A stretch of 64,000 nt of DNA from Emydura subglobosa (Eukaryota > Chordata > Testudines > Chelidae). The notes beneath the pieces are model-generated. The model did no database searches. It was given only the letters and a program-made list of their open reading frames with translations, and had not been told where the DNA came from. The stretch is from positions 1,283,867 through 1,347,866 of the forward strand of contig ML680005.1 of the NCBI GenBank assembly GCA_007922225.1. Reading direction: 5' to 3'. A program made the translations under genes and the position numbers. Positions 34,546 to 45,600 of the stretch are shown here, piece after piece. The first letter of the stretch is position 1, and each line of letters opens with the position of its first letter.

Positions 34546-37500
34546 TCTGCCACTTTTTCTTTTTGCCAATGATCTCGCAGGGCTAATTGGCTGCTTTTCA
34601 CCCCCCCTTCCCCCGCACTTCTGGTTTTCTGCAATGTTGATGGAGGAAATGGATACTGTTTGGATGTGAAAGGTGTTTGACAAAGCACAGACTGAGGCAG
34701 CTGGGTTGCAAAGATTGTGCTCGGTGGCTCAGGTTTTACAAGCACAATACTCCACCTTAAGAAATGAATAGAATACCTGAGACTCAGCCCAGTAAAACCA
34801 GTGGCTGACAGACACAGCACCCGGAGGAGGAGAATGGGACGTGTAAGATTACAAAACCATGTCGCCACTGAAATGTGGAAAGCGACGGCAGCGAAGAATA
34901 ACGTAATCAGGCTAAGACACAGTCAAGTGAAGGCAAAAGCAAGTGATTTAAAGGAAAAGAGACGAGTTAAAACTAGTTTTTGTTAAAATTCATACGATGA
35001 AAGTTGAAGAGAATTGAGCAGTTGAAAGGTGTGGAAAGTGTTACAGGAGAAGAATTCCTGGTTTCCTTGCAGCCACTCTGAAGGGAAAATGGGCCCTTTT
35101 CCCAAAGGACTGGTCTGTGAATCCTGACGGAAATCGGTCGACTATGGATCATTGAGTTAAAATCAGTAAAAGGGAAAAAGGGGTTTCCACTGGAACTTAA
35201 CTGCCTCCAGCTGTATAAGAGGGAATGTAATTTGTGTCCAGCAGCGTGAAAGTGATTGGAGCAGTGTCACGCTGTCTGGAGCAGGGGGCCCCTGAGGTGT
35301 ATTCAGGTGCTCTGATTGCTCCCTTCTACACCAGTCTCATGTTGGGGGTGTCACGCGGGCTGGCTTGAAGGGGGGAGAGGGGGACGTTTACTGTATTGTG
35401 TAACATTAACATGTCAAAATCATAACGATCGTGTCAGATAGGCCATGTCAGGTACTGCTAGGAAGGATGTAATGCGCGGAGGAAGATGGCAATACTTGTG
35501 TTCATGTGTTGTATCTGTAATGGGAGTTATGGACATATCTGATGTACCTGTGTTTCAAACTATGCTGTGTAAGACACACCCCAGACAGAGGCGGCAGGAC
35601 AATAGCCGCTTAATGGCCCATCAAAACCTTTACAGAAGCAAAGGGCCCAGGAAGGAACTAAAGGCAGAGCTGAAGAGTTACCAGGATTGGCCCATGTGAC
35701 TCTGGACCCCATTTTAGTTCTTGTAACATTGCACAAGACAGCATGGCCAGGGCCAGGGGGTAGATAAGGTCAAGCCACAGAAACCATCTTGTCTTCGTAC
35801 CTGTCCAGCTGCAGACACACACCTGCCTCTGGATCAATTCATTTTGCAACTGAAAGAAAGGACTGAGCCCCATCCAGGTACTGGATGTGAACCAGAGGAG
35901 ACTATACAAGCCTGCAACTCCACAATTCTCCCAGAAACTTGATGTAAATGGACTTTGAATCATTTGTATGTATCTGATTTTCTTTGACCCTTTAACATTT
36001 CTCTCATGGTTTATTTCTTTCTGTTTACAATAAACATTTAGTTTAGTTACTAAAGGATTAGCTGGCAGCGGGTATTTTAGGTAAGATCCAAACTTATATT
36101 GATCGGGTGCTGTGGCTGACCCCTTGGGGTCAGAGGGAACCTTTTTAGTAAAGAGCAGAGAGTTCTAGTAACTGGTCTCTTTACTGGACCTAGTGCTGAT
36201 GTGGGATCCTGGAGCTGTAATGCAGTGAAGGGGGCTGTGGGCATTTGTGGACTGGCTTCTTGATAACCAGTGTGGGGATTCAGAAGCAGTTCGTGGCTGG
36301 TTGGGAAGTCTGGCTTCAGTGTCACCCACCAGCGCTGGGAGAATCTGCTCTCCTTTTACAGCCTGCCCTGACCTTGGCATTATCAGGTAGCTCCCTGGGC
36401 ACGGGATGGGTCACAAGCCGTGCAAGGGAAAAAGAGAATTTTTGTGTGCAAATAGATTGTGTAAATCTGTAAGGTTCTAAGGACCTAAACCAAAACCATG
36501 CTTTGTAGGTGTCAGATGAATTGGTTCTGTTAGCATTTAACCCTTTGGTACTGCCACACTTTATAAAATTCAATATCTTTTAAGGACCAAAAAAAAAAAT
36601 GTGGCCATGGCCAGAACCAGGAGAATGGGGAGAGATTCTGGGCCCTTTTTCTTTTTTTTTTTTTTTTGGTAACAAAGCAGCACAAAGGAGCTGCAGATAA
36701 TGGACATCTCTGGGCAGCAAATAAATTACGTGAAACCAAAAGGGTCAGAGTTGAACTCTTCAAGAAAATAAGGTAGAAAACATTACAAACCTGGCCTGCC
36801 TAGAGAACAAAAACACGGGAAAAGATGGGGGTAATTCCTCGGTTTTGCCTGCAATGAAAGGAGATCTGTTAAAGAAAGGGGTGTGTTAAGCAATAATCTG
36901 CTCCCTCCTTCCTCCCCCCCCAGGAGGTAGAAAAATGTTCTTTTTGTTTTTCAGAACTTCAGGAAAAGCTGGTGCTAGCAAAACAGCGAAAGAACAAAAC
37001 CATGGATCTACTGTTGCAACAAAGCTTGTGTTTTGTGTTTTGTGTTGTTTGTTGTGCCACTAACATGGTTGTGTGGAGTACTGCGTGACGCAGAAAAGAA
37101 TCGGTGAGGACTGTGATTGTATTTACAGAAACGTCCTCTCTCAGGTAGCGAAGAGGAGAAATAAAGGGTCATAATCAAGTTTAATGGATCTGGAAGAGAA
37201 AGGGGTCCTGCGGATAGATGTCCTGACTGAAGTAAAAGCGCTGGCTGGCTTTGCTAACAGCGTCCTATGAAAAATGCCGCCTGTGACACCCGGGAAGCCT
37301 CTGGACATTTCAGCAAACCTGGGCAGATGTGGGTGGGGGCTCAAAGCACAGTTACAAGCTCAAGGGACGGGACGGAGAAAAGGGACTCAAGCCGGCTGGG
37401 TCCGATAAAAGTTAATTACATTGGCTTGGATGTTTTCGTGATACCTCCCAGATGGGGAGGGGGAAGGTTGCTCTGCTGGTGTCAGATGAGCAGGCTGGGG

Positions 37501-37955
37501 TCTTGGAGCACCTACAGCCAGGAGTCGGGCCAGTCTTTGTTTTGTGGGGGGTAAAAGACTTGGCCAGGATCTAACGCACGAGTGGTGGGGAGCGGAGCTG
37601 GGATGGGGATATTGCATTTGGCCCTGCACCCCACTGTAGGGATTTGGGGTTCCAAATAACAGTGGTTCCTTTGACCAGCTGAGGGCATGTTGGGTCTGGT
37701 GCAGACTCTGGCAGCGTCCCCCCAGTGGCCACTGCCCCCCGCGCTCTGTCCTGGCAGGGAACACACGGAATTTGTCACCCCTCCTTCCAGCGGGCGCCGG
37801 CTGCGCGTCAGTGCGGGGCTGCCGTGCCGAGCCTGGGCTGCAACGAGAGGCTCCTTCGCCCGGGCTCAGGTGGGCGCCTGGAGCCGTCGCTGGGTCCCAG
37901 CGCGGGTGCGTCCGGAATAAATGTGAGGCAGTTACGTGAGCGTCCCTTTCCATCA
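34546..37955. other. Repeat-like intergenic DNA, no gene recognised
   Basis: Rather AT-rich, with poly-A (36590) and poly-T (36650-36667) tracts and an AATAAA at about 36029 followed by ggattagctggcagcgggtattttaggtaagatccaaac. That phrase looks like a high-copy LTR-type repeat of turtles (from memory, unverified). No coding frame with a recognisable domain. Confidence 0.35.
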
Positions 37956-37959
37956 AAGA

Positions 37960-38750
37960 AATCTAATGAGGTTCAACAAGGACAAGTGCAGAGTCCTCCA
38001 CTTAGGAAGGAAGAATCCCATGCACAGCTATAGACTGGGGACTGACGAGCTGCGCAGCAGCTCTGCAGAAAAGGACCTGGGGGTAACGGTGGATAAAAAG
38101 CTGGATATGAGTCAGCAGTGTGCCCTGGTTGTCAAGGAGGCTAATGGCATATTGGGCTGCATTAGGAGGGGCATTGCCAGCAGGTCACGGGAAGTGATTA
38201 TTCCCCTCTATTCGGCATTGGTGAGGCCGCATTTAGAATACTGTGTCCAGTTTTGGGCCCCCCACTACAAAAAAGATGTGGACAATTTGGAGAGAGTGCA
38301 GCGGAGGGCAACAAAAATGATGAGGGGGCTGGAGCACAGGACTTATGAGGAGAGGCTGAGGGAACTGGGCTTGTTTAGTCTGCAAAAGAGAAGAGTGAGG
38401 GGGGATTTGATAGCAGCCTTTAACTACCTGAAAGGGGGTTCCAGGGAGGATGGGGCTAGGCTGTTCTCAGTGGTGGCAGATGACAGAACAAGGAGCAACG
38501 ATCTCAAGTTGCAGGGCGGGAGGTCTAGGTTGGACATTAGGAAAAAGTTTTTTACTAGGAGGGTGGTGAAGCACTGGAATGGGTTACCTAGGGAGGTGGT
38601 GGAATCTCCATCCTTAGAGGTTTTTAAACTGAGGCTTGACAAAGCCCTGGCTGGGATGATATAGCTGAGGTTAGTCCTGCTTTGAGCAGGGGGTTGGACT
38701 AGATACCTCCTGAGGTCCCTTCCAACTCTATGATTCTATGATTCTATGGA
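37960..38750 (+). mobile_element. CR1 LINE, 5'-truncated young copy
   Basis: Contains the last 230 codons of ORF2 as one uninterrupted frame ([20 protein letters not shown] to [14 protein letters not shown], stop at about 38662). The 3' tail tgattctatgattctatgg follows with octamer repeats at 38731-38749. Nearly identical to the minus-strand copy at 3.9-4.7 kb, so both came from a recently active lineage. The truncation removes endonuclease and RT catalytic parts. Confidence 0.95.
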
Positions 38751-38769
38751 GACAGGCACACGGCTGCCT

Positions 38770-38941
38770 GCAGCGACGCGTGAACGGACTGGTTGGTGTA
38801 GCACACCCGCTCGCAGAACTGTGTGTGTGTGTCTGTGTGCGCGTGCACCCTTTGCTATTCTTACAGGTACAAGACCCGCGTCCTGTTGCCGTGTCCCCTG
38901 AATACGCTCCGGCTGGTCTCTTCTTTTCGCAGTAGGACACA
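38770..38941 (+). mobile_element. LTR-like sequence (copy 2, partial)
   Basis: Direct-orientation partner of 33557-33859: gcgacgcgtgaacggactggtt, then ccctttgctattcttacaggtac, then gtcccctgaatacgctccggctggtct, ending gacaca. The AATAAA of copy 1 reads acaaga here. The 5' half is missing. The young CR1 ends about 20 bp upstream. Confidence 0.5.
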
Positions 38942-41580
38942 CCGCGGGGCTGAGCACGGCCGGCCCGGCCGGGGTTGGGTTAGTGTTAATCTCCGGGCAC
39001 GAACCGTCGCCCCCCCATTGGATGAACAAAGGGCCGCGGAGCCGGGCTGAGCCTGGTCTGGTGAACGACTCGCTCCCGTCCGAACAGAACTCAGCCCGGG
39101 AGGCCTTCGGACACCAGAGCATTGTGTGTGTGGGGGGGGGCGGGGGGCAGGCAGGCTGGCAGACGGGCACAAACGGTCCCGGCGCTCTCCCGGCTCTGGC
39201 TGTGGCTGTGCCGAGCCCAGGGGCTGCAGGTGCTGCCCATGGCTCCCGCGGCCTGGCCGGGGCCCAGCACCCAGGGCTGGGTTTCAAACAGCTGCTGCAG
39301 GCTGAGGAGAGCAAGGGGCTGGGCAGGCAGGGCCAGCGAGGGGCTGAAATGCTGGGCCGTGGCCGGCTGGGGGACAAGGCCTCTGCGTGTCCGGGATGAC
39401 AGGCTGGGGGGGCTTCAAACCGGCGCCTGCAGAGCCCAGCATCATTGTGCCAAGCCCCTAAAACTCAGGGCACGTCCTCTTCACGCTCCGCCACTGCCCC
39501 AGCCCCGTCCCATGGCAGCCAGAGCCTCAGCCCCACGGCCAGCCGCTGGGAGTGTCTCCGCTCCGCTGGGGGGCTGCCCTCCAGTGCCCCCAACACCCCC
39601 CAGCTGGGCTCCCCACGGGGACAGCGTCCCAGGGGCCCGGTGCCCGAGGGCGCTGTCTCACTCCAGCCCGGCCCCGCTGCTGACATGTGGGACACCCCCA
39701 ACCGGGCCGGGGGGGCGGGGGGATGGCCTAGCTGAGCCCATCCCCTTGGCCTGGGGGCTCAGGGGGCAGGCGGGGTTTGTCGTAGGTCCAAGGGAGCCAG
39801 ACCCGGTTCTGTCTTTGCCCTCCTCAGGGCTGAAGTGTGGCACTGCCCCGCCAGGACCCCACCGAGCTGTTGGCATCACAGGCGGGGGGGCTGGCACGGC
39901 AGAGGGGCTGGCACAGGTGTTGGGGGGGGCGCTGCTGATGGAAACCAGGTAGCTGAGATTTGTTATTCCTACGTCAAGCTGGGCGCGGGGGGAGGGGGGG
40001 GGGAAACGTCCCCAGCTCCACTAGTTCCAGCCTCACTGGATGAAGAAACGATTCCCATGGGATGGGGGGGAGGAGGGGGGGAGGCTCAGTCCCGATCCCA
40101 GACTAGCTAGCGCGCTCTAGATCCAGGCCAGGGACCCCGCTCCCGCCCCCCAAGTCCTGCGCACAGCAGCAGTGGGGGGTTAGGGTGTCAGGCCCAGGAG
40201 ATCAGCGCCGAGGTGGGGGCGGGAACTGGGCCAGCCTTTGCTGGTGACAGACGAGCTTTGCTCTTCTCGTCTGGCTCGCTGCAGCTTCTCTCGGTGGTGG
40301 TGGGCTGCCCCCGCCCCCCGCCAACGTGCTGGGCACCCCTGGATGCCACGCCCCTCACAATGCTGGGCCCCGTCTCTGGGGCTGCCTCCCTTCCCCACGG
40401 GCCCCGGAGGCCGTGGGTCAGTGACCGCCGGGCTGGGCGGGTGGAGGAAGGTCTGTCTGCCCCCCGCACACCGGCGTCGCCAGCCAGCAGCTCTCTGGGG
40501 GACGCTGCAGAGCAAGGCCCAGCCACGCTGGGTTACTGGCCCGGGAGGCTTAAACCGGCCCCAGCCCGCTTGGCCAGGAAGCCACGTGCAGCAGCCACCC
40601 CCGGCTGCCCCAGTCGCTGCCATGGTGGGGAGGAGGGGGCTGTGATGGGGGGGGGCTTTTCTGGACGAGCATTATGATGCCATGGCGTGCCTCGGTTTCC
40701 CTCTGCACACGGCAGCCCCGTGGGGGCAGCAGGGCCACAGGCTGCTCTGGGCAGCGCTGGAGACGAGTGGTCCGGTGCCTCGCGGGCGTGGCGTGGCTGG
40801 GTGTTAAAGGAGGGGCTGAACCCGACCCACAGCAATGGAGGGGAGCCCCACGACCGGCCCGGTGCCACTGCTCCACGGGCCCCCGCAGCGGGTGGCCCAT
40901 GTGAGCCCAGCTGCAGGGAGCCATGGGGAGAGCCAGGGCTCGCTGGGGCCGCAGGGAGAGCCGGGGATCCCTGTGTCTCGGAGTCACGGCGGCCACGGGC
41001 CTGCCCGAGTAGAACTGAGGGTCCCTGGGGCCCGGCCCCCTCCCAGGGCTGGTTGCCGGCTGGGCACAGAGCAGATGCGGTGGCTCCGTGATAGGGAAAT
41101 CAGCCATCTGTAAAACAGGCCGGCAGAGCCTCCTGGCCCAGGGCCGGGCGCTGGGCTGCAGGTGCTGCTAACGGCGCTCAGCCCGGGACTACAGCTCCCT
41201 GCTCTCGGCCAGGCCCCGCAGCCCCCCTTGGCCAGGCATCACACGTCCCGCCAGCGCGAGGCAGAGAGAGAAACCTGCTCCAGGAGCCCTGCGCCGGTAG
41301 CAAGGCCTCCCGCCCTCCAGCCCTCGCTGGGGCCACCCGCAGCCTCCTCCCGCCCCCCCAGCGCCCAGCGGGTCCCAGCACCTTCGCCTCGGCCAAGAGC
41401 CGCTCGCCGAGCCAGGCTCTGTGCCCGCAAAGGGCTGCGGCGGGCAGAAGCCAAGTGCGGGGCCATGGGCGGCGAGGGGCGATGCTGCCATGGCGCGGCG
41501 AGGGGCAGTGCTCCGGACAACGCCCCGCAGCCCCCGGGAGCCAGGTAGAGAAGTGGCCTGTCGGTGCCGGCTTGGTTCAC
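38942..41580. other. GC-rich intergenic stretch, no gene recognised
   Basis: Very GC rich with many chance reading frames in all phases. None shows a domain, splice signals or a repeat partner. One GTGCCTCGGTTTCCC element core lies near 40685-40700. Confidence 0.4.
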
Positions 41581-41586
41581 TTTATT
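41581..41586 (-). terminator. SSPO: Candidate polyadenylation signal of SSPO
   Basis: TTTATT on the plus strand (AATAAA on the minus strand), 928 bp past the SSPO stop. It is the only canonical signal I see between the stop codon and this point. Confidence 0.4.
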
Positions 41587-42513
41587 ACTAACTACAGCTG
41601 GACAACGTTGGGGGCGGGGGCCCTGCCGCTGGGCCATGCGGCGCTACCAAGCGCCGAGACACCTCGCTGACCTGGCCCCGCATCTGCCGCCATCACAGCA
41701 TGGGGAGGGGGCCCAGCCCATGGGCCGTCAGCGCTCGGAGAAGTCCCCACCTGGCGAGGAAGAGAGAAAAGCCCGGTCAGGGAGGGCGCCCTGGGAAGGG
41801 GCTGTTCAGAGAAGGCGCGGCCCTGCCCAGGACGGGGTGGAGGCCCTGCCACCCCCGGTGCCGTGCTCCTGCGCCGAGCGCCGAGGCAGCGAGGTGCCCC
41901 TGCCTGGCGCTGCCCCTGCTGTGGGGCACCGCACCCACCGGCTGCAGCCCGGCCACGCGCCAGGACGCCACGGCTTTGCCCAGCGCTAGGTGTGCAGCTG
42001 GGCGACGCGGTGACGTTACCGTGCGAAACCCCCGGCTGGGTCCCGCAGCGCTGGGTACGTGGCCCCGTTAGCCGCTAGCCCAGCTGCACGCGTGCGCATT
42101 TCCCCTTGTGCCGGGCCACGGCCTCAGTGCTGGGGGTCGGCTGGTATGCAGATCCCCGCCCGTGCCACGCCCTGGGGCAATGCCGAGACCCCGGGTCACG
42201 CCCCTGGACGCGTGTCCTGGGACCACTGGTCCATGCGGCCGTATGAGGCGAGGAAGGGGCGCCAGGCTGCTGGAGCTCTGCTGCGCTGCTAACAGCTCAG
42301 CTCTGCCCCTAGCCCACCTGGCCTCTGCGTCCTAGTCCATGCGCTAGCCACAGGCCGGGCTGAGCCCTCCACTGGCGCCAGCTCCAGGCCTCCCCCCACA
42401 CCCAGGACAGGCCCCCCTCGAGGCTACACCGCCCACGCAGCTGATCACCCCGGCCCAGCTGCCACCCTCTGCCTTTGCAGGCCGTGTGCCCCGTGCCCAG
42501 CCGGGCACGCTGC

Positions 42514-42675
42514 TCATTGCTCACCCTGGCAGCTGGTGCACGCACAGCTGTGGATGACGGGCAGCACGACCGGCTCCGCCTCCCCGTCGGCGCACGGCAG
42601 GCTCAGGATGCGCACCGGGCTCACCGGGTCCAGGTGGTAGCTGCAGCAGTCACACAGCGTCTGCAGGTACGGCTC
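42514..42675 (-). CDS. SSPO: SSPO terminal exon: cystine knot, second half
   Basis: 162 bp, phase 0 to stop TGA (42514-42516). [20 protein letters not shown] and [10 protein letters not shown] complete the knot, which mediates dimerisation in related mucin/VWF-type proteins. Confidence 0.94.
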   Translation of the reverse strand, partial: EPYLQTLCDCCSYHLDPVSPVRILSLPCADGEAEPVVLPVIHSCACTSCQGEQ

Positions 42676-45600
42676 CTGCGGGGGGACGGGCACGGCTGGC
42701 AGGCGGGACACGCAGCGGGGAGCTCTGCGGCGCTGGGCGAGCGGAGGGCGGGGGGAAGGGGCCAGGCCTGGGCTAACGGGGGGGCTGTGGGTTAGGACCG
42801 AGGGACGTCAGCAGCGCTGTGGGGTGGGGAGGGAAGTCACGGAGGCCCAGATCCTGTGTGAGATCCTTTTATCCTGGCTGCCACCAGGCGGGTCTTTGAT
42901 CTACCGCTCTGCAGCGAGGCCGCGTGGGATCCCCGGCTGCAGGGCCGGGTGAGGGGAGTGTCCGACGCGGCGTGGGCGAGCGGGGCCCAGAACGGGCGCT
43001 GTCCGGGCCCGAACCTGCCTGCAGCCAGCGCGCGTCAGTGAAGGGGGCGGCCCCGACCGACGGACCAGCCCCGGACGGGCACAGCCCGGCAAGGCCGGGA
43101 CGCCGACGAAGCGCTTGGGGGGCAGCACCGCTCCGGCAATCCCTCCCCAGGCCCCCCGTGCTCAGCGCCAGCGGGTGCCAGGCCGCGCTCACTCGCTCGC
43201 TCACCTCGGGGAGCACGTTGGTGCGGGAGGCGCAGCGCCCGCTGCAGTAGCTGACCTCCACGCCGGGCAGGACGCAGCCCCCCTTGCTGATGTTCCGCAC
43301 CTCGGTGTAGCGCTGGCACACGGACGACGGCTCCTCTGCAAAGGAGGTAGGGGGCGTCACAGCAGCCCCCACCCCCGGCTCTCGAGCCCTCCCACCCAGC
43401 ACCAACAGGCAGCCACCGCTGGGGTGGCCCAGGGCAGCTGGCTGACAACTCAGCGCGTCGACACACAGCTGAGCGCAGGCAGCCTGTCGCCCCAGGACCG
43501 TCCTGTGGGCAGACGGGGACAGACGGGGCCAGGAGACCGGGGCTACTGGGACGACACCCGGGCGGGCGCCTGGAAAATCCGGCTGAGGGTCAGGGGTAAA
43601 GTTTAATGCCGCCTCTGAATGCCAGCAAAGCGCCCCCCCCTTGGGCCACGCGGGGCACTGGGGCCAGCCCTGGCGGAGGGGAGCGCGCCCCCCATAACAC
43701 AGCCGTGCCACCCCAGCCCCTGCCCGTGCGAGGCGCGCCCGGCGGCTCCGTACCAAACGATTCCCTCCGGCACACCGGGCAGCAGCTGCCGGGCTCCTGG
43801 ACCTTCACTTCGCCCTGGGGGGAGAGCGCGCGTCAGAGGCGGGCAGCCGGGGCCTCTCCCGCGGCCAGGCCGGGCCCTCCCGCCCGTCCCCATGGCCGGG
43901 GGCGGCTCCTGCCGTGTCCCTCGTGTAGGAGCCGGCCCCGGGCCGGGCTCAGAGCCCCCCATGCCAGCTCCTTCGGCGGTGCCCCAGGGACCCCTGGGAC
44001 AGGAGCAGGAGCAGTTGCTGGGCAGCCCCTGGCGCAGGCTGGTTGGAAGGGGGCGTGAGGCCGCGGGTGGGCAGGCTGCCCGTGGGGGCATCGCGGCTCG
44101 GCCTGGGGGCGGGGAGCAGACGCCCGGCCAGCCCTGGGGGGCTCCGACGGGGACGGGACGCGCCGTACCTCCAGGCAGGAGAGCGGGGGGCAGCCGGCCG
44201 TGCAGGTGGCCCTCCCGTTCAGGCAGCGGCAGCGCTCACAGCCCTCCTGCCACGCAGCGCCCGGCTGGGGAGAGAAGAGGCGTTGGAGCCGGCACGGCCG
44301 CGCGGGGGGACCCCAGGCTCCGGCTGCCCTGACTCAGCCCTGGCTCCCTGGCCCAGTGCGGCCACATGGCACAGACCTCCCCCTCCCCAGATCCCCCTGC
44401 CTCAGTGGGGCTGACCCGAGAGCCCTGTATGCCGTGGGGACGACCCCCACTCCCCCCCGACCCAGCAGGGCAGCCCTGGGCCCCTGGCTCCCAGATTTCC
44501 GGGGGCCGAGCACTGGATCCACTGCACTGCGCTGGGTGCGCTGCCCGGGAGCGGGTGCCGCCGGGAACGCCACACGCAGGAGCTGTGGGGCTGCCCCTCC
44601 TATGGGGCAGGGCCCGGCAGGGCAGGGGCAGCCCCAGCTCAGCACGCCGGTCTGGCCGCACGGCAGGCCCTCCGGCTGGGTGGGGCGCCCGGTCTGTGCC
44701 GTGCCGCGGGGCTGGGGCTGGGGCAGACTCACCGGGCGCGGCTGGCCCCCGTGCTCACACTCGCAGTGGGCGGCGGTGACGCAGTGCCCGCTGCTGTTCC
44801 GGTAGCGCCCGGCCTCACAGACGCAGCCCGGCGCAGCCCCCGCGCTGCAGTTGTGCTGGGGCTCCTCGTAGATCTGCCGGCAGGTCCGCTCACAGGGCGC
44901 CGTGGGGCCGGGGCCGTGCCAACGCTCCCCCTCGGGGCAGGCTGCAGCAGCGGCACAGATAACGACCACGTCAGGCCAAGGGCCCCCAAACCCGCCCTCC
45001 CCCTTCCCGGCCCGGGGCCCGTGCGCCCACCACCCCCTCCCTGCCCGGGTCTAGCGAGCGGGGCAGCCCCGCCCCAGCCCCGGGGGGCCCCAGAGGGCGG
45101 CTCCCCTCTGCCCACCACAGCGTAACGCCCAGCGGCCCCCGGGGAGCCGCTCCCTGGACCGAGGGGCCCTGCCAGAACCCGCCTCCCGCCTGCGCCATGG
45201 CCGGGGGGCTCACCGCAGTCAGGCAGGACGCAGGGCGTGCGGCGCGTCGAGGGGCCCAGGCACTCGGCTCCGTCGTACAGACGCTGCTGCAGCCGGTGCC
45301 GCTGGGAGAGCCGCTCGCCCGGCCCGCACGTCACGGAGCAGGCGGCCCAGGCCGACCACGCGGCCCAGACGCAGTCCACTGCGGGGAGGGGGAATGGGGG
45401 CTCAGAGCCATGCCCAGGGCATTCGGGGGGGTCAGGACTGCACCCAGGGCATTCGGGGGGGTCAGGACTGCACCCAGGGCATTTGGGGGCTGAGAGCCGC
45501 GCCCAGGGCATTCGGGGGGCTGAGACGCGGGTGCTCGCCTGTTGCACGAGGAGCGCTCGGAGGGGCCGGGCTGCCACCCCCGGCGCACGCTGCGTGGGCC

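Noticed and set aside
35445..35699. Plus-strand frame in the repeat-like 35-kb stretch as a gag-like gene
   Set aside because: Only 84 codons with no recognisable retroviral motif. The surrounding sequence looks non-coding.
38983..42335. Many overlapping 100-280-codon frames between the LTR relic and the SSPO 3' end
   Set aside because: No domain, no splice context, frames on both strands. Consistent with GC-rich non-coding DNA.
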